Shown one piece after another: positions 1-11,328 of a stretch of 64,000 nucleotides of DNA (positions are counted from its first letter, which is position 1; every line of letters starts with the position of its first letter). This DNA comes from Rachicladosporium sp. CCFEE 5018 (taxonomy: Eukaryota > Ascomycota > Dothideomycetes > Cladosporiales > Cladosporiaceae), in contig KZ111159.1 in NCBI GenBank assembly GCA_002077045.2, forward strand, positions 124,001 through 188,000. Direction: 5' to 3'. A program made the translations under genes and the position numbers. The notes beneath the pieces are model-generated. The model was not told the DNA's origin. It ran no database searches and worked only from the letters and a program-made list of their open reading frames with translations.

Positions 1-2
1 CC

Positions 3-173
3 GAGGCTGCGACCAAAGTAAGGGAGATCGTCGCAGAGGCTACTTGGGGCGCATCGGACGTGCATCGCATCAGCTCGAGCTATCCGAATTATAGCCTTCC
101 AGAGAGTATCAACTCCGCGGCTGAGGCAACGATGGAGGCGCTGTTGAAGCAGTGGGAGGCGATGCAGGTGTAG
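3..173 (+). CDS. 3' end of an unidentified protein-coding gene (partial)
   Basis: An open frame enters from the left edge and stops at TAG 171-173, giving the last 56 residues of a protein. The peptide ends KQWEAMQV and has a Ser/Tyr-rich piece (ISSSYPNY) followed by a likely amphipathic helix with Ala, Glu and Met. I do not recognise the family and there is too little sequence to assign a function. Frame openness, ordinary amino-acid composition and the convergent small gene downstream are the only support. The 5' part lies outside the window. Confidence 0.45.
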   Translation, partial: EAATKVREIVAEATWGASDVHRISSSYPNYSLPESINSAAEATMEALLKQWEAMQV

Positions 174-504
174 AGCACCCAGGATACATAATTTTCTCGC
201 AGTGCAGGATTTGTCAGGGCGCCCTTCCTAGTGTCCGTAGCCATCGGTCCGAAGAGGCGGTGCGCCGCGGGGACGGTACTACCGCTTGCAGAGGAGGCGA
301 GTGAACGCTGTCCATTATTTCGGTTTGGTTTCTCCATCAGTACATCGTAGTAATCATGATCGCATTCACACCATATCACATCAACACCGTATCGCATCAC
401 ATGCCTCTTCTCGCGAGCCAATCCTTCAGTCAATCGCCCACACAGCTACTGATGCTTGCAAACAACCTTCCACCTCGCGTACGGCACTGCCAGGAGCTGC
501 TCTC
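174..504. other. convergent intergenic region
   Basis: This 331-bp stretch lies between the 3' ends of two convergent genes and presumably holds both 3' UTRs. I see no further gene or structured element in it. Confidence 0.5.
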
Positions 505-930
505 TCAGTCCCAATCATCCCCGTCCAACGCCGTCCTCGTCCTCCTAAACCTCACCCCACCCTGCACCTCCATCCACCCAACCCCCTCATCAAGCACAAC
601 CCACTTCCCCTCGCTCGCTTCCTCCCCCTCTTTTCCCTTCCCCTTGGCCCCACTCCTGTCATAAACCAACACCTCACAATCCCCAAACTCCCTGTACTCC
701 CACCCAATCACCCGCACTCCTAGCAAAGCCTCCCGCCAGTCTTCGAAGCCTAGGTTGGCGAGCTCGGCGGGCGTGAGCATCTGCGCTACTTCGCTAGGTT
801 TGAAGAAGCGCGGCGGCTCGACGTAGTCTAGGAATTGGAGGAAGTGCGCTCTTAGGGCGGGGTCGGCGGCGGCGGTCTGGGGAGAGGAGGGGTCGCGGCG
901 CGCGGGGCTGAAGGGCCAGAGCCAGGACAT
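505..930 (-). CDS. small conserved-looking fungal protein (141 aa)
   Basis: A single-exon frame with an ATG at 928-930 encodes 141 residues. The N-terminus reads MSWLWPFSPARRDP. The middle has a helical region with FFKPSEVAQML and FEDWREALLGVR, then a strand-like part (EYREFGDCEVLVYDRSG), a Lys/Glu-rich linker and a final VRFRRTR motif. The PSEVA...W...VR pattern ending in a basic strand loosely recalls the small DUF3253 winged-helix-like proteins, but the similarity is weak and I do not assert it. There is no signal peptide or membrane segment. The GC-rich 3' half of the ORF and the lack of stops over 141 codons support it as coding. Function unknown. Confidence 0.55.
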   Translation of the reverse strand: MSWLWPFSPARRDPSSPQTAAADPALRAHFLQFLDYVEPPRFFKPSEVAQMLTPAELANLGFEDWREALLGVRVIGWEYREFGDCEVLVYDRSGAKGKGKEGEEASEGKWVVLDEGVGWMEVQGGVRFRRTRTALDGDDWD

Positions 931-1957
931 TATTGGGAGATACTGCTATAGGATCCGGTCAAGGTGAATTAGGTGGTGGGGGGGGGTTACATATGGGTTC
1001 AGAGGCCGAGACGGACTGTGGGTGGGCTTGCTAGATCCGGAGCGGCACTAAATCTGTCGGATGGCGATGCTTGATGCGCGGTCTGAGTGGCTAAGCGAAA
1101 GAAAGGCTTGTAGGAGATGTCTTGCGCATGGTGGTTTGGTAGCTCCATCACTAGCTTCACCTTGCTGACATCGAGCTACCACGTGATAGACTGATGAACG
1201 TGACCTTTTCCTGCATAATACTGGCGGTGGCAACAATGACATAGAGAAGCCTCTCCGACCAAAGGCGAGGTTCAAAGTAACGAGAGAAAGCGCAGTTGAG
1301 ATCGTCAAAGTGGTGGCACAAGTCCATTGTCATTCATCATAGTACAAGCACAAGAAAAGCATCCCTATAAAATCTCCACGCATCTCCCATCCCGCCTATC
1401 CAACTACAGGCAGGGTGATACACCCACAACCCAAGCCGTGATGTCCAACCAGTGTCTCAGCCCCGAGACACAGAGCAAAGCCAACTCTTCCTCAGTCGAG
1501 TGACAGCCAGCCACAATTGTGCAAGATCGCTTGACATGGTGGTACAACCCATTGCATCCAATGTAGGATAATTTGGGTCAGGTCGGGCTTCATCAGCCAG
1601 ATATGGCAGCCGATCGAGAGATGGCTTGTTTGATGTGGTGTGTATGGAATCCCTCATTGGGATGTCGGAAGATCGCCATTGTACAAAAGAAAGGTATCGT
1701 GCTGGGTCGTGAAGGGATCGTGGGATGAGGGGGCATTGAGCTCCTTCATGTAGTGGTGCACCGCACCGCAGCACATGCATATGGTTGATACAGGTCATCT
1801 GAGGCGCATCGTACGCGCAAAGCCGAGTCATGTGTACGCCCGGTCGTGATGCGTCTAGTATAGGCACAGATCGTGTGACCGTAAGTCGTATCGTAGCTCG
1901 TGTGACAGATCCAGTGTTACAAGTGGTCATCGTACTGGTACATAGCGCGTGATGCGC
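931..1957. other. intergenic region
   Basis: About 1 kb between the 5' end of the small minus-strand gene and the 3' end of the PUF gene. It holds a nine-G run at 978-986 and a TATAAA-like stretch near 1367 on the plus strand with no recognisable gene behind it. Open frames here (for example 1457-1930 minus) have random-looking composition, and I do not call them genes. Confidence 0.5.
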
Positions 1958-4900
1958 TCAGTGGAAGCGGTAAGCATTGTTGTTGGGGGGTGGGGCGTCT
2001 CCGCCATTAGTGATGGCAGTGTCGGGCTTGAAGCCATTGGTATTGCCATTGGCATACCCATTTGGACCACCAGCAAAGCCATTGGGAGCGCCGTTCTGGG
2101 TGTAAGCCGTGGCCTGCTGCTGCTGCTGGAAGGTATCGACGGGCATCATCGTGCTGGGCGTGCCGTAACCGCCGTGAGAGATCGGCTCGATCATGCCGCC
2201 GAGGGTACCGCTGTGGCGCTTGGGCTGAGGCGCCATGATCTCCTGGACACCACGGCCGTAGTGATTGCCATTGGTGAAGGTCTGGCCGTTGCCATTGGCG
2301 TACTGCTGCTGACCATTGCCGATCCAGCCGTTGCGATTGCCGCGCCCGGTGGGTGCGTTCTGGATGGCGGGAAATGGCTGCGGGAACGTGGGGCCATTCG
2401 ATGCGTTGTATGACTCATCAGGAGTCATGACACCCGAGTTGAGTCCGGAAGTGCGGCCATCGAAATCCATAACTTTGGAGATGAGGCGCCGGCCGTAAGG
2501 AGTGCCACGAATACCCGGAAGGAGCGGACGCATTGCGTCGGCAAGTGCGATCTTCTGCTCATCGTCGGCGAAGTCGAAAGCAGTCTGCACAACGTAGTTG
2601 CCGAAAGTGTCGCGTATCATACCCTCAACTTGCGTGGCAACCATGAGCTCTGTGATGAGCAGGCGACGAGTCTGCTCGTTGGCGCAGCGGATAGCCTTCT
2701 CGATGACGTTCGAGCTGAACTTCTGCTTGGACAGGAAGACGACCTTGCCGAAGAATTGCTCGCACATGGGCTCTGTGAACAACGGCTCCTGAATATCGAG
2801 GATGTACTGCACCACGTAGTTGCCGAACGGGTCCTGGACGAGATTGAGCGCGTTCTGGCTGATCTGGCGTATGAGCTTGCCCTTCTGCAGACCAGAAGCA
2901 TGGTCGACACAGCGCTGCAAGACACAGCAGCCGTGGCGGTGAGTACCGACGGCCACGCAGTGTACACCCACTGCATCGAAGATGAATTGGGCGTTGGCCG
3001 AGGTGAGGTGATTGAGACACTTCTGGATGACGTGATTGCCGTTCAGGTCTTGGATGAGTTGCACGACGTCGAAGCGCATAGCCTCAATGATGAGCTGAAT
3101 CTGCTCATCTGTGGAGACGAATTCAATCATCTTCTGCAAAGCCCGGGTGCCGTGCTGATTGAGTGCGATTTGCGTCATCTGCGCCATGCAATTCCTGATG
3201 AGGGTGGTACGCTGATCGTCGTCGCAGTTCTCGAGCAGCTTTTGGCAGAGGTAGTTACCAAACGGGTCCGTCATGAGCTTGACGATGTGAGGAGAGGCCT
3301 CTTCGAAGATAACCTGCACAGAGTGCAGATCGCGCTCGTCGAGCTTGCGCTGCAGGAAGCGGCAGCCCTGCTGATCAGTACAGAGTCCCAAGATCTCACC
3401 ACGCAGCTGGTCGACGCTGGTGGCGCTGAATCTCGCAAGCTTATCGTCGGTTTCGAACTTGCGGTGTTGCTGAGTCGAGCCGTTGTAATTGCCATGCATG
3501 CGAGGTGCGCCGCCCATCGCAGGGCCATTGTTGAACTGCTGTTGATACATGCCTCCGGCGTATGGGACTTGAGCGTAGGGAGACTGGAAATGTGCCGGAG
3601 TAAAACCGCCGTTGAGGTTCATGCCGCCGAAGCCGTTGTTGAGTGAGTGCATCGGTGTCTGGACCGGAGTCTGCAGGCCGTAGCCGCCGTACATCGACTG
3701 AGCGTATGGAGACATCATGAAGTTCTCGTTGGTGTAGTGTGAGGGGATGAACGATGATGCGCTGGGTTGAAAACCTGGCTGAGTATCCTGATGTGTGGAA
3801 GAAGGTAGCTGTGAGTTGGCTTGGGTGTCGGTAAGCTGTTGATTGGAAGCCTGAGAGACTTGCGCCCGATGTCCGTTGGTAGGGTTGTGGCTGGCGTTGA
3901 TGTTGGCAGCAGCGAAGTGAGGTGAGTTCTCAGCTGTGGTCGCGAGCTGAGAGGTCACTGGCCGAACAGCGCTCTTTAGTGGCGATGTTACGTGTGTACC
4001 GTTCAATCTTTGCAGTGTGGGGATGTCGTTTGTCGATCGAGAGTGATGCGCGATGCCGTTCCCGTTCGCAATGCCTCGGGGCGGTGAAGTGAGGAGTGAT
4101 GGACGTTTCGCTTCAGTTGCGAGATTAAACTCTACTGAGCGGCGATTATTGCTGGCTGACTTGAACGTCGGCTCATTCAAGACACTACTGATGCCTGCGT
4201 AGTTCGCTTCGTTCTTTCGCAACGCACTCGGCGGGAGTGAGATGCGGTGTCGAGCTGCCGTTGCGCGATCGGCTACCTGCTGCTCGCCGTTCGCAGTGAG
4301 TACGAGATCAAGCGCAGCTGCAGGATCGACATATGATGCGCTACCGTTCTCTTCACGCCTGATGAGCTTCGGGAATCCGTCGGCTGTGTGCTGGACTTGA
4401 AGGTATGTCTTGCCGTCGGAGGGCGAGGCTTTGGTCTTGGCGTTGCTGCTCGATGGTTGATTGTCCTCGTCGTAGAAGAATGTTGAGTTGTTGGCAGATC
4501 CGAGAACACTTGACAAGTCTGGGACTTGACTACGAGTGCGATCGTAAGATGTTACTGGCATAGACTTCCGGTTAGGACTGAGAGGAGTGATAGTCAGTAC
4601 AGCCCTTTTGTTATGTAGAGTGGAAGTGAGCTCTGGACAATAAGAGTGGCGACAATGACTTCAACAAATGTGGGTGGCTGGCATCACTCGAGTGACGATG
4701 TCGACATGTGACAGACGCAATGATGTGCCCCTCAATGCACGCTATACATTGGCGTATGCCTCATTTTCATACACCCAGACTTGCCCCCGCCATTGGGCAA
4801 CAAATAGGGGACTGGATGTACTTACTTTGCAGCTGCTCTGTGCGCATTCGCGTTGAAATCGAACAGGAAGTCATCGTCTTCCTCTTCGTCATCGGAGTGC

Positions 4901-5927
4901 CTTCGAGAGCCTGGTACTGACTGTGAAGGAATGTTGGATGCATTGTTCCCATTGCAAGCCTGGGCATAGTGACCCGCCGGAGACGTCAACTGCGTGTTTG
5001 ATCGACTGCCTCTGTTAGTAATCCCGGGCGGCGACATCACACTCGATGAGCTGTATCGATTGGGCTTCGAAAGTGCGGAAGGGAACGCATCGGCGTACTC
5101 CGGTGGTGTCGTTGGCTCGCTTTGGGCAATCATCTGTGCGACTGCGTGCTCGTGTCGCATGTTATCCTCGACTTCGCGACGAGTGTCTGGGTCAACTTGC
5201 TCGATGAATGCTTGTATTCGTCGCTGCTCAGCAAGAAGCTGCTCGTAGTGGCGATATTCTCGTTCAGCCTGCTATATGTCAGCGTTTATCCCGCGGTCTT
5301 GTCATGATCTTCGTCCACCAGCGCAGAACATGTAGCTGTGCTCACTTACCGGAGGTAATCTCGATCCCTGATTGCTCTATACAATAACAGTCAGTACGGA
5401 TCAGGATCCAGATTGCAGGCTGCGCCGTTATACAGGTTAGACCCGTTGCCAGGCAGCAGCCTGAGAGTGTCGTAGCGCTTAGGTGGATTTGAGGGGGTGT
5501 GTGGCATGGCAGGTGCGTTCGGAGTGCAGTCTCGTTCCTGCCCAAAGAGCACTTCGTCCTTCACCGCACTCCTTGTGACAGCACATGATTTTACCGCATC
5601 TTACAAGCCAACAGAACCGCCACTCCCCATCCTGCCATGCACCATGTTCATACTGCTGAGAAGACGTACCTGTGCTGCCTCGCCGGCAGCAAGGCGGCGC
5701 TGCTGCCCGATTGGCGAAAGCGTGGGTAATGCATTCGTCGTAAACCTCCTCGTTAATCCGGATCTTGCCTCGCTCGTAGCAGCATTCATGCTTGCAGCAG
5801 GGCCCGGCATGCCTCCACTTAAGCGATTCGGGTTTCGAGGGGGGGAGAGGGGGTTGCCTGAGAAGTTGGTGTATACAGGCTGTTCTTCGCGCGGCGACTT
5901 GGGCCCGCCTCGGTAAGGATACGCCAT
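1958..5927 (-). CDS. Pumilio-family (PUF) RNA-binding protein, Puf4/Mpt5-like
   Basis: PUF proteins bind UGUA-containing 3' UTRs and repress or destabilise mRNAs. My model joins exons 5927-5670, 5376-5350, 5271-4826 and 4577-1958 (minus), 1116 residues. Donors are GTACGT, GTAAGT and GTAAGT; acceptors TATAG, ATATAG and CTCAG follow clear branch points (TACTGAC at the microexon). Eight PUF repeats occupy about residues 634-949. Their base-contact triplets read CRFLQ, NYLCQ, TRALQ, NHVIQ, CCVLQ, NYVVQ, SNVIE and NYVVQ; SNVIE in repeat 7 (guanine) between two NYxxQ repeats (uracil) predicts a UGU core. The repeat signatures resemble yeast Puf4/Mpt5 more than Puf3. The long N-terminus is Ser/Asn/Gln-rich and disordered with an acidic patch (DDEEEDDD); the C-terminus is Asn/Gly/Gln-rich. 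The ATG at 5925-5927 gives MAYPYRGG. Exon 4 alone would also be an 867-aa ORF, so the N-terminal exons are inference from splice phase. Confidence 0.88.
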
Positions 5928-7215
5928 GTTGAGAGCGTCGCTATGTTCCCGAGTATCAGCATGGAGGCCTGTTGGAAGACCTGCTACTGCCTTGAACGAA
6001 AGCGAAGGGGAACTCACACCGACTCGAGACAGACAAACTCGGCAATTTCTCAACACTCCAGTACCAGCGCAGTCCGCGCTCTTGAGCGCTAACACTTACA
6101 CGAGCAACAATATTCGACAGTAAAGACAGTGTTGGGCACACAACATAGCGAAATCATACAACTAGTGGGGAGGTGCTGAAGTCGCTCCTCGCCAAGCACT
6201 GTGTGCAAGCGCAGGGGGAGTCAGGTTCACTAGGTTCGGCCGGCGAGTACGCAGATCCCGAAGAGCTCATGTGGAGGACCAGCTACGAATAGGGATTCAG
6301 CTATCGGAGAATGTGGCCATGTTGCCGCTTCGTTAGCTCACGAATCTACCAACCTTGGAGAGACACCACGCGCGTAGAATGTTCGGGTGCTCCCCTTGGC
6401 CCAGGGTCGCTGAGAGGGTCGAGTCGACAAGCTTCGATGCCCTGCATTTGATGAAACGTGCGTCTAGAAGATGTTGCGCAACAGGCACCCCACTCTCGTC
6501 GGCGTGCTGGGCAAGAACAATTGTGGAGTGATGCTGTGTACCGCTGCAGACGAGCATCATATTGCAGCAGGGCGAGTACTGCGCTGCATGACCACCCGCT
6601 GCATTGTGATGTGCCACTTCCTCGTCCACATTCGGATAATGTTCGAAGGAACGCTAATCGAAGACCCCACTTCGACTCAACCATTGAGCTTGAGCCGAGA
6701 GGCAGGTGCAGAATCGTTGTAGGGTCATCGAGACAGTCACAGACTACTCAGCATGGAGCCTGCTCTACTTATGCACTCGATTTCGGCAAAGCTGAAATGA
6801 ATTGCGTTCACCAACATGTCTTGCTGCACACATCGGAGTCGTAAAGTAGAGAAGTCGGATTAACGTTGTTCCGACCCAGCGCGACAATTGGTTGCGACAA
6901 GCATTCTGTAGGCAGACCTCAAGTGACTACTTCAGTTTCATTATATCCAGATGTGCAGTCCATGATGTTGCGATCACAGCATTCTCGCAAATGCGAATAA
7001 CTTCTGCCCAACACATTGTCGCCGCTACTCTGTGCATTAGCATCGAACGGAGACTTGGTTCGGTGACCAACTCTTGAGCTCGGTCTACTACATAAGAAAC
7101 CTCCGAAAGTTTGACTCCACGACTTCACTAATCGATGACTGTTTTTGAAGATCCTCCTTTCCGCATGCGCACATCCACGTATCTGGCGTAAGTAATAGAA
7201 GGTCCAGCTCTAGAG
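5928..7215. other. divergent intergenic region between PUF and RPC2 genes
   Basis: About 1.3 kb between two divergently transcribed genes, presumably holding both promoters and 5' UTRs. Several 60-130-codon open frames overlap on both strands between 6333 and 6844, but none has recognisable motifs or splice partners. I see no RNA gene. Confidence 0.5.
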
Positions 7216-10200
7216 ATGGCGCTCAAGACGAGGAAGGCAAGTCCGACGGAGGTGGTGTCGAAGACTTCGACGGTATTGCCACTCTGAAAGATGTTTCGAC
7301 GCAACGGCCCCCGCTAACGTACCCCATGCAGAGTACCGCAAGCACAACGGCTAAGAAGACCTCAGCACCGCCGAGAGCGACGCCGAAGACCAGCACGCAA
7401 GCTGCTGCAAAGGTGACGGTCGCAAGCGCTCAAGATGAACCACCTCCTCGTAAGGAGCCGAGTCTCAAGAAGGCGCCGATGGACGACATGGACGCTCTTC
7501 TTCGACCATTCTACTACAGCAAGTCTCTCACAGATCCCATCAACACGGCTCGAGACAAGTGGAACCTCCTTCCTGCATTCCTCCGAGTGAAGGGACTTGT
7601 CAAACAGCACATCGACTCGTACAATTACTTTACCGATGTCGATCTCCGGAAAATCGTCCAAGCCAACTCGCTCGTTGTTAGCGAATCGAATCCAAGTAAG
7701 TACATCGAGTTCACCGACATTCGGATTGGCGAGCCGAACAGGCCCGAAGACGACATTGGTGGCCATCGCGACAGTAATGTCACGCCAAATGAGTGCCGTC
7801 TGCGAGACATGACATACGCTGCGCCGATATACGTCGACTACATTTATCCGCGATCTACTGGCAAGACGAAGCGGAGAGACGTACTGATCGGACGAATGCC
7901 GATGATGCTGCGCAGCGCCAAATGCGTTCTCAACGGACGGTCAGAGGCTGCGATGGGATTGTTGAACGAGTGCGCAGTCGATCCAGGAGGCTACTTCATC
8001 GTGCGTGGTACCGAGAAAGTCATCCTCGTGCAGGAGCAGCTCAGCAAGAACCGAGTGATCGTCGAAGAATTCAAAGGTGTCATCCAGGCATCTGTCACCA
8101 GTCACACAGCGAATGTCAAGACCAAGACATACATCATTGCAAGCAAGAAGAACCCGCTCAAAACTGACCTACTCGTGCTCAAGCACAATTCCTTCGTCGA
8201 GGACATTCCCATAGCCATTGCGCTCAAGGCTATGGGTGTCCAGGCTGATCACGAGATTCTGCTGCTTTGCGCTGGGCAGGACTCGGAGTACCAGGACATG
8301 TTCGCTCCCAATCTTGAGATAGCGTCACTGTACGGTGTACATACACAGGAACAGGCACTGGACTTCGTTGCCACCAAGATCAGGAAGGAGAACAACTTTG
8401 GCAGAATCAAGTCAGAGAAGACACCTAAGCAACAAGCGCTTGATAAGCTTGCGCAGACAATTATACCGCATGTTGAGGTGCAGAATTTGAACTTTCGAGC
8501 CAAGGCACTGTACCTTGCGTTCATGTCACGACGTGTGCTGCAGGTTATGAACAATCCCAAGCTGATCGACGATCGCGATTATGTTGGTAATAAGCGACTC
8601 GAGCTCGCTGGGCAGATGTTGTCCATTCTGTTCGAGGACTTGTTCAAGGAGTTCGTCTCCCACATCAAGCGTAGTATGGACAAGACACTGAAGAAGCTCA
8701 ACCCAACGAAAGAGTTCGACCCGAACGATCACATCCGCTCTTTCGAATCGCGAATCACAGGTGGGCTAGACCGAGCGATCTCGACTGGCAACTGGAGCTT
8801 GAAGCGGTTCCGTATGGATCGTGCTGGAGTTACACATGTACTGAGTCGCCTAAGCTACATCAGTGCACTAGGCATGATGACTCGAATCTCCTCGCAGTTC
8901 GAGAAGACGAGGAAGGTCTCTGGACCTCGTGCCTTGCAGCCTTCACAGTTTGGCATGCTGTGCACTTCCGATACGCCTGAAGGTGAAGCATGTGGGCTTG
9001 TCAAGAACTTAGCGCTCATGACACACATCACAACATCCGACGAGGAGGGCCCAATACGGACAGTGGTATTCACTCTGGGCGCAGAAGATGTCACTACGAC
9101 CGCTGGACAGGAGATCTATGGCGATGGCTCATATATGATCTTCCTCAATGGCACACCGATGGCTGTGACGCGGTCCCCCAAGCAGTTCTTGGTGGGCTTT
9201 CGACGCTTTAGACGTATGGGCAGGATCTCGGAGTTCGTGAGCATACACATCAATCATCACCATAACGGTCTACATATTGCGACAGATGAAGGCCGAATAT
9301 GTCGGCCGCTGATCGTGGTGGAAAGGGGCAAGTCGAGACTGACTGTGCGCTTCCTGGAATCATTGCGGAAGGGCACTATGGACTTCGACGATGCGCTCAG
9401 CAGAGGCATCGTGGAGTACCTGGACGTCAACGAGGAGAACGATTCCAACATTGCGATATACGAAGAGAAGATCGATCGACACACTACACATCTCGAGATC
9501 GAACCATTCACGATATTAGGTGCAGTGGCTGGTCTGATCCCATACCCTCATCACAACCAGTCACCACGAAATACTTACCAGTGCGCTATGGGCAAGCAAG
9601 CCATCGGAGCCATTGCCTACAACCAGATCACACGGATAGACACGATTCTCTACCTCATGGTCTACCCACAGAAGCCACTGGTCAGTACGAGGACCATCGA
9701 ACTCGTCAAGTACGACAAGCTGCCAGCTGGACAAAACGCCACTGTGGCAGTCATGTCCTACTCCGGTTACGACATCGAAGACGCCTTAGTCCTCAACAAA
9801 GCCTCCTGCGATCGTGGCTTCGGTCGCTGCCAGGTCTACAAAAAGACTAGCATGCCTTTGAAGTCCTACGGCAACGGCGCAAACGACCGCATGGCCGACA
9901 AAGACCCCACGAATCCCAAGCACGAAAAGCTAGGCACAGACGGCGTAGCCGAAGTTGGCGTCGAGCTCGAGCAAGGCGATAATTACATGCTGAAAGAAAC
10001 ACCCATAGACCAGTATCGCTCCATCAACCCCAAGATGCAGACCTGGGCGAAAGCGCATATGTCGTACAAACTACCCGATCCTGCCTACGTCGACAAAGTC
10101 ATGGCCACGCGAAATGAGCAAAATCAGATCCTCTTCAAGATCCTCACGCGGCAGACTCGCCGTCCAGAGATCGGCGACAAGTTCTCTTCCCGCCACGGGC

Positions 10201-10907
10201 AGAAAGGCGTCGTAGGTATCCTCGCCGAACAAGCAGATATGCCCTTCACCGACCGCGGCATAGTCCCAGACATAATCATGAACCCGCACGGCTTCCCTTC
10301 GCGCATGACAGTAGGCAAGATGCTCGAGCTCGTGTCCGGCAAAGCCGGCGTGCTCACAGGAACGCAGCAATACGGCACTGCCTTCGGCGGAAGTAAGGTG
10401 GAGGACATGGGCGACATCCTCATCAAGCACGGCTTCTCGTACTCCGGTAAAGACTACGTCACTTCTGGTATCACTGGCGAGCCGCTGCCGGCTTACGTCT
10501 TCTTTGGCCCTATTTACTACCAGAAACTCAAGCACATGGTGCAGGATAAGATGCACTCCCGTTCCACTGGGCCCAGAGCAGTCCTTACACGCCAACCCAC
10601 CGAAGGTCGTTCTCGTGCCGGCGGGCTACGCTTAGGAGAGATGGAACGTGATTGTCTCATCGCCTACGGCGCTTCGCAGCTGCTGCTAGAGCGATTGATG
10701 CTGAGTTCTGACGCGCATGATGTGGATATCTGCGAGAAGTGCGGGTTGATGGGGTATCATGGGTGGTGTCAGAGTTGCCAGGCTACGGGTGGAATGGTCA
10801 GGATGACGATTCCTTATGCGGCGAAGTTGCTGGTGCAGGAGTTGATGAGTATGAACGTCAGTGCGAGGTTGAGGTTGGAGGATGAGTTTCCGGGTGGCAG
10901 TCAATGA
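7216..10907 (+). CDS. RPC2: DNA-directed RNA polymerase III second-largest subunit (RPC2)
   Basis: RPC2 forms, with RPC1, the catalytic core of RNA polymerase III, which makes tRNA, 5S rRNA and other small RNAs in the nucleus. From AGT at 7332 the frame is open for about 1190 residues, the usual family length. Landmarks (numbered from the in-frame ATG at 7326) are the N-terminal protrusion with RGTEKVILVQEQ, the fork/external region with GEACGLVKNLALMTHI (about 550), SGYDIEDALVLNKAS (about 820), the hybrid-binding KFSSRHGQKGVVGI (about 950), and a clamp zinc site CEKCG...CQSC (about 1136). The ATG at 7326 sits inside what looks like a 3' splice site (GCTAAC then CCCATGCAG). I therefore favour a short first exon from the ATG at 7216, in the same phase, with the donor either GC at 7237 or GT near 7273. 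The exact N-terminus is unsure; the rest is secure. Confidence 0.95.
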
Positions 10908-11328
10908 GACAGTGATCTAGGATCTAGGATCGAGGATCTGCTGCAGGGGACGAGTCGAGGATGGAAAGAATGAAGAACATGCGGCAAACCTCATGGAGGA
11001 CGGATGATACTCGTGAGGTCCTATACAGGTCGTTGCACCTTAAGATGCGAAAGACATGCCTCCGAGGAGAGCACTACAGAACAATACAGTGCATTATCGG
11101 CAATTGTCGGCATTTGCTCTTCCTCGGACTTCATTACCCCGAAGTGACTTCAACACACCCAAGACTCGGGTAGCTGCATCGCCATCCGCCAATGCATCTC
11201 GATAACGCGGCAGACCTGCCTCCAGCTCTCTCACAGTAAGTCATTTCCTCTCGTCCTTCTTAATGTTCGTCTAGAGAGTCACTGCCCTTCTTCCTCCTCT
11301 CCCAATCTTCGTGATCAACACCTCAAAC
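10908..11328. other. tandem intergenic region with short GATCTAG repeat
   Basis: This 421-bp stretch follows RPC2 and precedes the cytochrome b2-like gene on the same strand. It starts with a small imperfect direct repeat of GATCTAG/GATC units at 10914-10940. A CT-rich stretch just before 11329 is consistent with a fungal core promoter. Nothing else is recognisable. Confidence 0.5.

Noticed and set aside
1457..1930. 157-codon minus frame downstream of PUF
   Set aside because: Composition is Cys/His/Thr-rich without motifs and it lies in the 3' flank of the PUF gene.
2630..3646. 338-codon plus-strand open frame
   Set aside because: It lies antisense to the PUF repeats and reads as the complement of conserved coding sequence; the sense strand has eight intact PUF repeats.
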